Counted from the stretch's first letter, positions 55,301 to 62,734 are shown. The stretch: 64,000 bases of DNA from JAGCJX01 sp045638645 (GCA_045638645.1 JAZUBU010000005.1:73797-137796); one strand, 5' to 3'. Notes: generated from the sequence alone by a model not told the origin. Made by a program: numbers and translations.

Positions 55301-55525
55301 CCGATGGCTTTGAGTCAAGGGGAAGGTTCCGAAATGTGGCAACCCCTCGGTATCGTGGTGATCGGCGGTCTGCTGGTATCTACGATCGTAACCCTGATCA
55401 TCGTTCCGATCTTCTACGCCATCTTCTCCCGCCACGGAGAACGGGACAAAGAAGCCCAAAACCGCAAAGCATTCATCTTCATGCAACTGGCTGCAGATGA
55501 TGCCGAAACTACTAACCAACAATAA
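52334..55525 (+). CDS. RND efflux pump, HAE1 (AcrB-like) type
   Basis: 1063 residues with the 12-helix RND topology: one helix at the N-terminus (INKPVTTILIFVAVAILGLF), then two large periplasmic loops. The proton-relay motif in TM4 reads VAIGMVVDDAIVVLENI, with the double aspartate typical of HAE1 drug-type pumps rather than heavy-metal HME pumps. The second half repeats the pattern (VVMASQFESFSKPAIIMMSV, VMLVGIVVKNGIVLVDYIN). It exports amphiphilic compounds using proton flow. It is followed 13 nt later by a PII-like gene. Confidence 0.95.
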   Translation: MSIYKTAINKPVTTILIFVAVAILGLFSLAQLPIDQFPEMEPPYVTVMTTYPGANASEIETNVTKMIENTLSSVDGLKEMTSNSRDNMSMVALKMEWGQNLDEVINDIRSFLDMVRDNLPEGCSNPLIFKFSSSSMPIAQYAITADESYPGLDKILNDDVIPQLNMVDGIGNISLSGSPERYVYVELDQAKLDAYGLSLEQVSNAVASNNLNMSSGTIKINKEQYSMQVRSEYLESAEINNIVISGSPTGKKVFVRDVAIIRDTLKDLSLDEKINSREGVRMMITKQTGGNTVKICKELSHELEKIQKRLPSDIHFEIIYDSSDEIRNSIDSLKESIFYALLFVVLVVLLFLGRWRATFIIGITIPIALIVSFIYLFLTGSSINIISLCSLTVAIGMVVDDAIVVLENITKHIERGSNPREASIYATNEVWVSVIATTLVIVVVFVPLTMLKGMAGIMFKELGWIVTIVVCTSTVCAITLTPMLCSKLLKAQKVEVDEHGHLINVQERVGWYEKYVVGFLNKVDNWYAKILRFCLRNKKTTVFAAIVFFILSFLPMGMGKIGTDFMQQTDNGRLSVAVELQRGTRIEETLKTARYLEERIRTLVPEVRMLSTSAGSNDDAGVGAMFSSTTNNKISMTVVCTKKNQRERSIFEIAEVIRKELATYPEVITYQCNASSGMGGGASTVDIDIYGHNFDQTNLVAQEVSQMVRAKIHGARDTKISRDEDRAELKLTIDKEKAALHGLTSATISTYVRNRINGSVAGYLKEDGDEYDIVVRLIEENRNSITDIEDMTIPTPMGAHIKLTEVAQVEEYWAPPTIERKSRQRVLTVKVTPYQVSLGEMAQQIEAELAQMSMPAGVTYRISGNYEDQQETFADMGLLLALIVLLVYVVMASQFESFSKPAIIMMSVPFALSGTILALWITGTSLDMIGALGVVMLVGIVVKNGIVLVDYINLMRDRGYELNEAIALSGASRLRPVLMTAFTTILGMVPMALSQGEGSEMWQPLGIVVIGGLLVSTIVTLIIVPIFYAIFSRHGERDKEAQNRKAFIFMQLAADDAETTNQQ

Positions 55526-55538
55526 TCCTCGTGTAACC

Positions 55539-55832
55539 ATGAAAGCTGTATTTATTGTATTTAACCAAGCCAATACGGAACGTGTTGAATATTTGTTGGA
55601 CCAATTGAGCATCCGCGGATTCACCTTCTTTGAAGACGTACAAGGTCGAGGTACCCGCGACGGGGAACCCCGCCGAGGCACCCACACCTGGCCGGAAATG
55701 AACTCCGCGGTCATTACCGTGGTTCAAGACGATCAAGTACACGATCTGCTCCAAACCATCAAAAAGCTGGACAACCGCAACAAGGAAGTGGGGGTACGCG
55801 CTTTTGTTTGGAATATCGAGCAAACCGTGTAA
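55539..55832 (+). CDS. Small PII-like signalling protein in the RND operon
   Basis: 97 residues from ATG 55539. The order of strands and helices follows the PII fold: MKAVFIVFNQANTERVEYLL (beta1-alpha1), RGFTFFEDVQGRG (beta2, like the PII VKGFGRQ), a short T-loop replacement TRDGEPRRGTHTWPEMN, AVITVVQDDQVHDLLQTIKK (beta3-alpha2) and GVRAFVWNIEQTV (beta4). The uridylylated T-loop tyrosine of GlnB/GlnK is absent. PII-like proteins next to RND pumps have been described as a distinct group (PII-NG), so pump regulation is plausible but not proven. It lies 13 nt after the pump gene. The promoter of sdaA overlaps its last codons. Confidence 0.7.
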   Translation: MKAVFIVFNQANTERVEYLLDQLSIRGFTFFEDVQGRGTRDGEPRRGTHTWPEMNSAVITVVQDDQVHDLLQTIKKLDNRNKEVGVRAFVWNIEQTV

Positions 55833-55837
55833 CTTTG
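55807..55837 (+). promoter_or_regulatory. Strong promoter of sdaA predicting a leaderless mRNA
   Basis: TTTG at 55807-55810, exactly 19 nt, then TAACTTTG at 55830-55837. The sdaA ATG begins at 55842, four nucleotides after the box, so transcription should start at or next to the A of the start codon. The promoter overlaps the end of the PII-like gene. Confidence 0.75.
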
Positions 55838-55841
55838 GTGC

Positions 55842-57059
55842 ATGGAAAGCATCAAAACGATCTATAAAATAGGAAGAGGCCCGTCCAGCAGTCATACGAT
55901 GGGCCCTCAAAAAGCAGCGAAGATGTTTCGGGAAAATTATCCCGAGGCATCTTCTTTTGTTGTCACCTTGTACGGAAGCCTGGCGGCAACCGGAAAAGGC
56001 CACATGACAGACATTGCCCTGATGGATGTCCTGACGGATGGCGATCCCGCCAACAAAGACCGGGTCACCATTCTTTGGGAACCGGACACATTTTTACCCG
56101 AACACCCCAACGGCATGCGGTTCCAGGCCTTCGATGCAGAAAAAAAACCGATAGGCGAACAGACCGTCTTCAGCATCGGTGGGGGAGACATCAGCCTGAC
56201 CGGAAAACGGGAAAAGGCAATCGATCTGTACACAGAGTCCAGCATGGAAGCCGTCATGGCCTACTGCAAGGATCACGGATACTCATTCTGGGAATATGTC
56301 TATGCACACGAAGACAACGACCTGGAGGACTACCTCGCCGAAGTCTGGCGCGTGATGCAGGAGGCAGTCCAACGGGGACTGGACAACGAAGGTGTTCTTC
56401 CCGGAGGTCTTAAAGTCATCCGCCGAGCCTCCGCCTACTACCAACACTCGCGCAGCTATCACGGATCCATGCAGCGTCGTGGTTTCAAGTTTGCCTATGC
56501 CCTGGCGGTAGCCGAAGAGAATGCCAGTGGCGGGATGATTGTCACAGCACCCACCTGCGGCTCCTGTGGTGTACTCCCCGGCACCCTGTACCACTTGAAA
56601 CAAAGCTACGATTTCTCCGACAAGAAAATCTTCAAGGCCCTGGCTACCGCGGGACTGGTGGGCACCCTGATCAAAACCAACGCCTCCATCTCCGGCGCCG
56701 AAGTCGGCTGCCAAGGAGAAATCGGCACCGCGTGCTCGATGGCCTCTGCCGCTGCAACCCAACTCTTTGGCGGATCCATCGCCCAAATTGAATATGCTGC
56801 CTCCATTGCTATGGAACACTTCCTGGGCCTGACGTGTGACCCCATTTGCGGACTTGTACAAGTACCCTGCATCGAACGCAATGCCTTCGCCGTTGCACGT
56901 TCTGTGGATGCCACCCAATATGCCCTGATGTCGGACGGCACGCACATTGTATCCTTTGACACCGTAGTAGAAGCCATGAAACGTACCGGACACGACCTGC
57001 CCTCCCTGTACAAAGAAACAGCTACCGGTGGCTTGGCCGTTTTGCTAGGTAAAAAATAA
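55842..57059 (+). CDS. sdaA: L-serine ammonia-lyase (iron-sulfur type)
   Basis: 405 residues, alpha and beta domains fused on one chain. The beta-domain start IYKIGRGPSSSHTMGPQKAA carries the SSSHTMGP motif; the alpha domain has TAPTCGSCGVLPGTLYHLKQ, GAEVGCQGEIGTACSMASAA and LTCDPICGLVQVPCIERNAF, whose cysteines bind the 4Fe-4S cluster used for dehydration. It converts L-serine to pyruvate and ammonia, another amino-acid catabolic enzyme along with aspA and kbl in this window. Confidence 0.95.
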   Translation: MESIKTIYKIGRGPSSSHTMGPQKAAKMFRENYPEASSFVVTLYGSLAATGKGHMTDIALMDVLTDGDPANKDRVTILWEPDTFLPEHPNGMRFQAFDAEKKPIGEQTVFSIGGGDISLTGKREKAIDLYTESSMEAVMAYCKDHGYSFWEYVYAHEDNDLEDYLAEVWRVMQEAVQRGLDNEGVLPGGLKVIRRASAYYQHSRSYHGSMQRRGFKFAYALAVAEENASGGMIVTAPTCGSCGVLPGTLYHLKQSYDFSDKKIFKALATAGLVGTLIKTNASISGAEVGCQGEIGTACSMASAAATQLFGGSIAQIEYAASIAMEHFLGLTCDPICGLVQVPCIERNAFAVARSVDATQYALMSDGTHIVSFDTVVEAMKRTGHDLPSLYKETATGGLAVLLGKK

Positions 57060-57097
57060 TGCGTAACTTCGCTCACTGAACTTAGAACGAAATGCCC

Positions 57098-57559
57098 ATG
57101 AAAAAGGTACTTTTCCTCGCACTCATTTCCCTGTTTTTTTTGAGCAGTGAAACCCACGCCCAAATCCGTTGGGGTGTGAAGGCTGGTGTTACCACCAGTG
57201 AACTCGTTACCGAGTACCAAGGCGGGGTCGCTTTACAAGCCGGTATCCCGCTCATCGGACTCAAGGTCCAACCGGAGGTCCTGTACAGTTACAGCGACCG
57301 TTTCGGTTATGTGCAAGTGCCGGTACACATCCAATGGGGTCTGGACCTCATTCTGCTCCGCCCTTACCTGGCGGTCAGTCCCTATGCAAACTTTCTGATC
57401 CACCAAAGCAAGGAGTGGATGAATCGGGAAAACATTGACTATGGAGTCGGACTCGGAGCCGGTCTGGATATCTGGAAACTGCAATTGCAGGTCCAATACC
57501 GACTTTCTGCAGACCAATACAGCCGGGGAGTCCAATACACCTTGGCCTACTTTTTCTAA
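57098..57559 (+). CDS. PorT-family outer membrane beta-barrel protein (short)
   Basis: 153 residues from ATG 57098 (an ATG two codons earlier is also possible). The signal peptide MKKVLFLALISLFFLSSETH ends near HAQ. The mature part is a small barrel with alternating aromatic strands: IRWGVKAGVTTSELV, VQPEVLYSYSDRFGYVQVPV, IQWGLDLILLRPYLAVSPYA and GVGLGAGLDIWKLQLQVQYR, ending in AYFF as barrel proteins often do. It resembles the larger barrel at 57943-58596 strand for strand. Function unknown. Confidence 0.8.
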   Translation: MKKVLFLALISLFFLSSETHAQIRWGVKAGVTTSELVTEYQGGVALQAGIPLIGLKVQPEVLYSYSDRFGYVQVPVHIQWGLDLILLRPYLAVSPYANFLIHQSKEWMNRENIDYGVGLGAGLDIWKLQLQVQYRLSADQYSRGVQYTLAYFF

Positions 57560-57598
57560 TAGCAAAACTGAAATACAAACTTTAAAATATCAAGTATC

Positions 57599-57910
57599 AT
57601 GACAAACATTACTGACGCAAATTTCGAAGAATTGGTACTGAAATCTGATGTACCCGTGTTGTTGGACTTCTGGGCACCCTGGTGCGGTCCCTGCAAAATG
57701 CTGACTCCCATTGTGGAAGAATTGGCTGCTGAATTCGAAGGAAAATGGATGATTGCAAAATGCAACGTGGACGATGCCAGCCAAGTTCCGATGAAATACG
57801 GCATCCGCAACATCCCCACCCTCTTGTTCTTCAAGAATGGTGAAATGGTTGAAAAAATGGTAGGTAGCACCACCAAAGCAGCCATTGTTGCCAAAATGGA
57901 ATCTTTGTAG
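57599..57910 (+). CDS. trxA: Thioredoxin
   Basis: 103 residues, no signal peptide. The active site WCGPCK (Cys29, Cys32) is in LLDFWAPWCGPCKMLTPIVE, with the cis-proline segment IRNIPTLLFFKNGEMVEKMV. It is a cytoplasmic dithiol reductant. Unusually, it sits between two related outer-membrane barrel genes, 39 nt after one and 32 nt before the other, with an AGGAGG site and palindrome immediately downstream. Confidence 0.96.
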   Translation: MTNITDANFEELVLKSDVPVLLDFWAPWCGPCKMLTPIVEELAAEFEGKWMIAKCNVDDASQVPMKYGIRNIPTLLFFKNGEMVEKMVGSTTKAAIVAKMESL

Positions 57911-57920
57911 TAATTGACGA

Positions 57921-57934
57921 TCCTAATTAGGAGG
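57921..57934 (+). promoter_or_regulatory. Palindrome overlapping a Shine-Dalgarno before the second PorT-like gene
   Basis: TCCTAATTAGGA (57921-57932) is a perfect 12-bp palindrome, and AGGAGG (57929-57934) overlaps its right arm, 8 nt before the ATG at 57943. Folding would hide the ribosome-binding site. Confidence 0.55.
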
Positions 57935-57942
57935 AACCAACC

Positions 57943-58596
57943 ATGAGAAAATTCATTGTTACGGCTGCCTTGTTGCTTGGTCTGACGGCAATCACCGCTG
58001 AGGCACAAATCAAATTTGGTGTTAAAGGGGCTTTCACCTACACCTCTCTCAACCTGAAAGAAGCCACATGGAATGATATGGTCGAAAGCAAGACCGGTTA
58101 CAATTTCGGAGCAGCTTTGAACATTGATCTTCCTCTCGGTTTCGCTATCCAACCTGAAATTGCCTACATCCAAACCGGAACCCAACTGGAATTTGATGTT
58201 CCCATTCTCGGCAAACAATCCGTAGACTTGAACATCGGTAGTCTGGAAGTTCCCGTAGGCATCCAATGGGGTTTCCGCTTGGGCCCCGTCCGTCCGTTTG
58301 TACAATGTGTCCCTTATTTGAGCATTCCCCTGGCACACACCATGAAACTGAACGACAAAACCTTGGAGTTGGAAAACAACGACGAGCTTTGGAGCAAGGT
58401 CAACGGCGGTGTCGGACTCGGTTTTGGTCTGGACGTTTGGAAACTCCAACTATCCTGCCGCTACAAATGGGACTTGGGCAACGTGGTACAATTTGAAGGC
58501 CAATCTGCTGGCGACATCGCAGGAGAAGCCATCTCTGCCATGAAGGAAGAATCCAAAATGAGCGGAGTCGAAGTATCATTGGCTCTTTTCTTCTAA
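57943..58596 (+). CDS. PorT-family outer membrane beta-barrel protein
   Basis: 217 residues with signal peptide MRKFIVTAALLLGLTAITAE ending at AEA. Strands resemble those of the protein at 57098: IKFGVKGAFTYTSLN, IQPEIAYIQTGTQLEFDVPI, IQWGFRLGPVRPFVQCVPYL and GVGLGFGLDVWKLQLSCRYK, ending SLALFF. It is longer because of one extra pair of strands and loops. The start has a rare strong Shine-Dalgarno (AGGAGG). It ends at a strong terminator, so trxA and the two barrels may share one transcript from about 57060. Confidence 0.85.
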   Translation: MRKFIVTAALLLGLTAITAEAQIKFGVKGAFTYTSLNLKEATWNDMVESKTGYNFGAALNIDLPLGFAIQPEIAYIQTGTQLEFDVPILGKQSVDLNIGSLEVPVGIQWGFRLGPVRPFVQCVPYLSIPLAHTMKLNDKTLELENNDELWSKVNGGVGLGFGLDVWKLQLSCRYKWDLGNVVQFEGQSAGDIAGEAISAMKEESKMSGVEVSLALFF

Positions 58597-58618
58597 TTAA
58601 AGACTGAACAAAGCAAAC

Positions 58619-58663
58619 AGAGGGTGCACTGGTACACACGTTGGCAGTCACCCTCTTTTCATT
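58619..58663 (+). terminator. Intrinsic terminator after the PorT-like gene
   Basis: Stem AGAGGGTG/CACCCTCT, extended past a one-base bulge by ACT/AGT, followed by a TTTTCATTTTT tract. Confidence 0.85.
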
Positions 58664-58669
58664 TTTCAC

Positions 58670-59701
58670 ATGAAATCACCCGTTGAATCCATCTTGAGTC
58701 TCCTGGGCAATGACTGGAAAGCCTACCGTGAAGTCTTCTTCTCCGTCCTGGCTTCCGACAACCAGCTCCTCAACCAAATCAACCACTACCTGGGACAAAA
58801 CGGCGGCAAACAAATCCGCCCCATGCTGTCCTTGTTGACTGCCCGCGCCATCCTGGCCGGAAGCGATCATCCCATCGATTTCAACCGTGCCCTGGGCTGC
58901 GCTGCCGTAGCAGAACTGATTCATACCGCCACCTTGCTTCACGACGACGTCGCCGATGACAGCGATGTGCGCCGGGGGAAACCGACCGTCAAAGCCAAAT
59001 TTTCAGCAGCAGCCTCCGTCCTTGTGGGTGATTTCTGGTTGTCCCGCGGATTGAAAATCCTCATCGACAACCGGTGCAATTATGCCGTCCTGCAAAGCTT
59101 CGCCCTCGCCCTGGACAAACTCTCCAGTGGAGAAATGCTGCAGATGGAATGCGCAGATGACCTGACCACTACAGAAGAAGACTACTACAAGATCATTTCC
59201 TGCAAAACCTCGAGTCTGTTCGTGGCCACCCTCAAAAGTACGGCTATAGAAATGGGGGCATCCGAAGAAATTTGCGAGAGCATCTGTGAATTTGCCGAAC
59301 AACTCGGCCTCTCCTTCCAGATCCGGGATGACATTTTTGACTACAGTCCCCAACTGGAAACCGGCAAGGCCGGTGGCAGCGATATCCTGGAACGGAAAAT
59401 TACCCTACCCCTGTTAGGCGCCTTCCGAAAAGCCGAACAAACGCCGGCGGGACAACAGGAAAAAGCCGAACTGCTCGAATCCATCCGGCAAATTGACCCC
59501 TCAGAATTCAAACCGGAATACGAAGCGATCCAACAGCAGACCCAAGCCTTTGTAGAACGTTACGAAGGCATCACCTACGCGGACAATGCACTGAACCAAT
59601 GCATCCAAAAAGCGAAGAAAGCATTGGATGTCCTGGTCGACTCCCCTTATAAAACTGCGCTACTGAATTTGACAGATTATATGTGTATCCGTACACGCTA
59701 A
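58670..59701 (+). CDS. Polyprenyl synthetase (trans-isoprenyl diphosphate synthase)
   Basis: 343 residues. Both aspartate-rich motifs are present: TLLHDDVADDSDVRRGKPTV (DDxxD region) and FQIRDDIFDY (second motif), with GGKQIRPMLSLLTARAIL near the N-terminus. It should extend isoprenyl diphosphate chains for quinones or undecaprenyl-linked lipids; long-chain (octaprenyl/IspB-like) is more likely from length. The start ATG is 6-7 nt after the terminator tract at 58619-58663, which may be bypassed or mark a very short leader. The 3' end overlaps convergent aroC by 4 nt. Confidence 0.9.
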   Translation: MKSPVESILSLLGNDWKAYREVFFSVLASDNQLLNQINHYLGQNGGKQIRPMLSLLTARAILAGSDHPIDFNRALGCAAVAELIHTATLLHDDVADDSDVRRGKPTVKAKFSAAASVLVGDFWLSRGLKILIDNRCNYAVLQSFALALDKLSSGEMLQMECADDLTTTEEDYYKIISCKTSSLFVATLKSTAIEMGASEEICESICEFAEQLGLSFQIRDDIFDYSPQLETGKAGGSDILERKITLPLLGAFRKAEQTPAGQQEKAELLESIRQIDPSEFKPEYEAIQQQTQAFVERYEGITYADNALNQCIQKAKKALDVLVDSPYKTALLNLTDYMCIRTR

Positions 59702-60711
59702 CGCCTTGCGCCACAACCACTGCGTGCCAACACAAAATCCAACAGAACCAAAGCGGCTACACTCTCCAGAACAACGGGAGTACGCAATGCAAAGCAAACA
59801 TCGTGACGTCCACGAATGGACAAATCCACCATAGCCTGGGATTCCATATCCCAGGTTTTTTGTTGTTTGGCAATGCTGCTGGTCGGTTTGAAAGCAACCC
59901 GAAAGACGACCGGATTGCCATTGGTCAAGCCTCCGTTCACTCCTCCTGCACCGTTCTTGGCGGTCTTCCCATCCGGCCCTACGTATGGATCGTTGTGCTG
60001 CGACCCTTTCATCCGGGCAGCCTGAAAACCGTCTCCAAATTCAACTCCCCGGACACCGGGTATAGAAAATACCGCATGGGCCATCATCGACTCAACAGAA
60101 TCAAAGAAAGGTTCTCCCAGACCGACAGGCACACCTTCGCAAGAGCACTCGACCACAGCGCCGAGCGAATCCCCCTCTTGACGGCATTGTTCCAACAAGG
60201 ATTTCACCACCGGATCATCCATCTCCCGTACCGGAAATCCCCCCAATTCCACGACCTTTGCCTGAATCGCGATGGAGGACGGCAACATTTTTTTTGCGAT
60301 TACACCCGCAGCCACCAGGGCCAAGGTCATCCTGCCCGAGAAAATTCCACCCCCAGCCGTTTCCTGAAATCCCTGGTAGCGGACCCCTGCTACCCAATCC
60401 GCATGACCCGGACGGGCTACCTGCCCCAGAGCCTTGTAATCTTGGGACCGCTGCTCCTTATTTTCAAAGATCATCGTCAACGGAGCTCCGGTTGTACAAC
60501 CGTCCATGAGCCCTGAGAGAAACACCGGTACATCCGACTCCACACGGGACGTGGTACCCAAGGTGCCTCCCCGACGACGTGAAACCGCCTCCTGAAAATC
60601 CGTCGCACTCAGCGGAATCCCTGCCGCAGGGGCATCCAACGTCACCCCAATACAAGGACCGTGTGAGGACCCAAAGCAGGTAATCCGAAAATACCTTCCA
60701 AATTGATTCAT
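59698..60711 (-). CDS. aroC: Chorismate synthase
   Basis: 337 residues from ATG 60711, slightly shorter than the usual 355-360. NQFGRYFRITCFGSSHGPCI begins with the GxSHG motif; SRRRGGTLGTTSRVESD and AGHADWVAGVRYQGFQETAG match the FMN and phosphate-binding loops, and DVCFALRTPVVLESVAALV is the C-terminal signature. It makes chorismate from EPSP. It follows the aroD-aroA fusion by 7 nt on the same strand and ends 4 nt into the convergent polyprenyl synthase gene. Confidence 0.95.
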   Translation of the reverse strand: MNQFGRYFRITCFGSSHGPCIGVTLDAPAAGIPLSATDFQEAVSRRRGGTLGTTSRVESDVPVFLSGLMDGCTTGAPLTMIFENKEQRSQDYKALGQVARPGHADWVAGVRYQGFQETAGGGIFSGRMTLALVAAGVIAKKMLPSSIAIQAKVVELGGFPVREMDDPVVKSLLEQCRQEGDSLGAVVECSCEGVPVGLGEPFFDSVESMMAHAVFSIPGVRGVEFGDGFQAARMKGSQHNDPYVGPDGKTAKNGAGGVNGGLTNGNPVVFRVAFKPTSSIAKQQKTWDMESQAMVDLSIRGRHDVCFALRTPVVLESVAALVLLDFVLARSGCGARR

Positions 60712-60718
60712 GATTCCT

Positions 60719-62734
60719 TTAACAACCAATTAAGGGTTCAAACAACGTATCAAAACAAGGGAAAGACTTCCCGATACACTTCACATCGTCCAGCAATACG
60801 TCTCCATGACAGCCCAGCGACGCCACCCGCAATGCCATGGCGATGCGGTGGTCCGACCGACTGGAAAATTCTCCACCTTGCAACAGATTCCCGGCAAAAA
60901 TCCGGCGAACCAACGACATACCGTTCACTTCCATCCGGTCTCCATCGATGCTGACATCCATACCCATCTTCCGAAATTCGTGATAAATCGCATCCGCCCG
61001 GTTACTCTCTTTGTTGATCAGACGATTCACCCCGTACAACACACTTTTCCCCTCGCAAAATGCCGCTAGAACCGTCAAAATAGGAAACAAATCCGGCGAA
61101 TGGGTTGCATCGTATTCAAAGGCCCTCAAACGGCCGTAACGAACCCGAATACCAAAACGGGTCTTGCTCACACGGGCACCACATTCCTTCAAAATATCCA
61201 GGATTACGCGGTCTGCCTGATAGGATTTGGTATCCAGTCCCTTGACCAGCACATCCCCAAAGATGGCGGCCGCTACAAAAAAGTTTGAAGCAGAACTCCA
61301 GTCACCCTCCAAGGTCACGTTTGCAGCCTTGTACTGCTGTTTCCCAGGAATCTTGAAGATAAGATTATCGCCTTTCCTCTTGAAGCTGATGTCGATACCG
61401 AACTTCCGAATGGTATGCAAGGTCAGGAGGATGTAAGGTACACTCGTTGCCTCCTCCACTTCAAGGACACTGTCCTTTTTACTCAAAGGCAGAGCCATCA
61501 ACAAGCCCGATATCAACTGAGAACCTTTCTTCCCGGACAATTTGTACGAACCACCCGTCAAAGGGCCATGCACCAATGCGGGCAAGGTCTCCCGATCGGA
61601 CAACAGGCAACTCGCTCCAAAGATCTCCAATGCCTCCTTACAGCCGTACATTTCCCGACGCAACAAACTGCCCTCTCCGGTGATGGTCACACCCTCACCA
61701 ATCTGAGCTGCAATCGGGATGGAAATACGAGACAACAGGCCGGACTCTCCCACAAACAGATGCAGGGTCTCCGGCGCCAGCATGCTGGTCTTCAATTCTC
61801 CAAAAAAAGGTATTTTCTGATGAACCTCCTTCGGGAAGCGGATCCCCTGGATCTCCAAACGGCTACCACCTGCCTGCACCTGGGCACCCAACTGCTTGGC
61901 AATCCCCAAAGCAGCATTCACATCATCGCATGTACAGAAATTCTCAAAGACACTCGTACCCTTGGCCATGGATGCCGCCAGAATGGATCGTTGCGCCACA
62001 CTCTTGGAAGAAGGAATCTGCACACTTCCGGCCACGTGTTTGGACGGAGTCAGGTTCCGGAACTGAGAAAAATGCACCTGTCCCTCAGCGGTCTTGGAGG
62101 TATCATCCAGGGTAAAATACATCATCGGAGCCCCAAAGCGATGGGATTCCAACCGGGTATAAGTCCCGGTCCGTCCGATGGCAAATGCCATGAGCTTGAT
62201 CTTGCCTTTTTCCAAATATTCGTTGTCCTCATACAACGACAAGATCCGTTCACAGTCCTCCACACTGTCTTCCTTGGCCACAATCTTCACAACATCCGCC
62301 TTTAATTTCAGCGCCTTCCGGACCTCCTGGAGCAAAACCTCACGCGTAGGTGTTTCCCGGAAATTATGATAGGAAGCGATGACCTTGACCCCCAATTTCT
62401 GGGCGTACCTCCGCACCTCTGGAAAGATGTGTTGTGCAGCCTCCATATCCATATCAATGTAGGCAGCACCTGCCTCCATGGCCCGCATCAACAATCGGCG
62501 TTTGGCCTGCTCGTCGTATCGGGATGTGGTCCGACAAGTCGCAACCAGGGGCAACGTTGTGGAGCGGAACACTTCCGTCACATCGTTCTCGTCCAATTCC
62601 GACAAATCGATTCGGATTTCTGCCGCCAAAGCTACCCCGAAGCGACTGCGCGCCTCATCCACAAATTCCTCACACCGGTTCAATGCCGCTTTGATGGCAT
62701 CCACACCCTTGTTTCCCAGACTAATACAAATCAT
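60719..62734 (-). CDS. Bifunctional type I 3-dehydroquinate dehydratase / EPSP synthase
   Basis: 671 residues from ATG 62734. Residues 1-225 are a type I dehydroquinase (AroD): AEIRID (Glu39/Arg41), GVKVIASYHNF (His123) and DVVKIVAKEDS (Schiff-base Lys150). From about 228 on is EPSP synthase (AroA): PSKHVAGSVQIPSSKSVAQR (Lys244), VGESGLLSRISIPIAAQIGE (the variant ESGLxxR form), LISGLLMALPLSKKD, EGDWSSASNFFVAAAIF and SRSDHRIAMALRVASL. One chain thus performs two shikimate steps, the third and sixth. GGAGG lies 9 nt before the ATG, within the end of aroB. Confidence 0.9.
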   Translation of the reverse strand: MICISLGNKGVDAIKAALNRCEEFVDEARSRFGVALAAEIRIDLSELDENDVTEVFRSTTLPLVATCRTTSRYDEQAKRRLLMRAMEAGAAYIDMDMEAAQHIFPEVRRYAQKLGVKVIASYHNFRETPTREVLLQEVRKALKLKADVVKIVAKEDSVEDCERILSLYEDNEYLEKGKIKLMAFAIGRTGTYTRLESHRFGAPMMYFTLDDTSKTAEGQVHFSQFRNLTPSKHVAGSVQIPSSKSVAQRSILAASMAKGTSVFENFCTCDDVNAALGIAKQLGAQVQAGGSRLEIQGIRFPKEVHQKIPFFGELKTSMLAPETLHLFVGESGLLSRISIPIAAQIGEGVTITGEGSLLRREMYGCKEALEIFGASCLLSDRETLPALVHGPLTGGSYKLSGKKGSQLISGLLMALPLSKKDSVLEVEEATSVPYILLTLHTIRKFGIDISFKRKGDNLIFKIPGKQQYKAANVTLEGDWSSASNFFVAAAIFGDVLVKGLDTKSYQADRVILDILKECGARVSKTRFGIRVRYGRLRAFEYDATHSPDLFPILTVLAAFCEGKSVLYGVNRLINKESNRADAIYHEFRKMGMDVSIDGDRMEVNGMSLVRRIFAGNLLQGGEFSSRSDHRIAMALRVASLGCHGDVLLDDVKCIGKSFPCFDTLFEPLIGC

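Noticed and set aside
54212..55714. 500-codon open frame antisense to the RND pump gene
   Set aside because: The sequence is His/Gln/Val-rich, typical of reverse-strand translation, and overlaps a clear pump gene.
58619..58663. Hairpin as a riboswitch for the polyprenyl synthase gene
   Set aside because: It is a simple stem followed by a T-tract, a normal terminator for the upstream gene.
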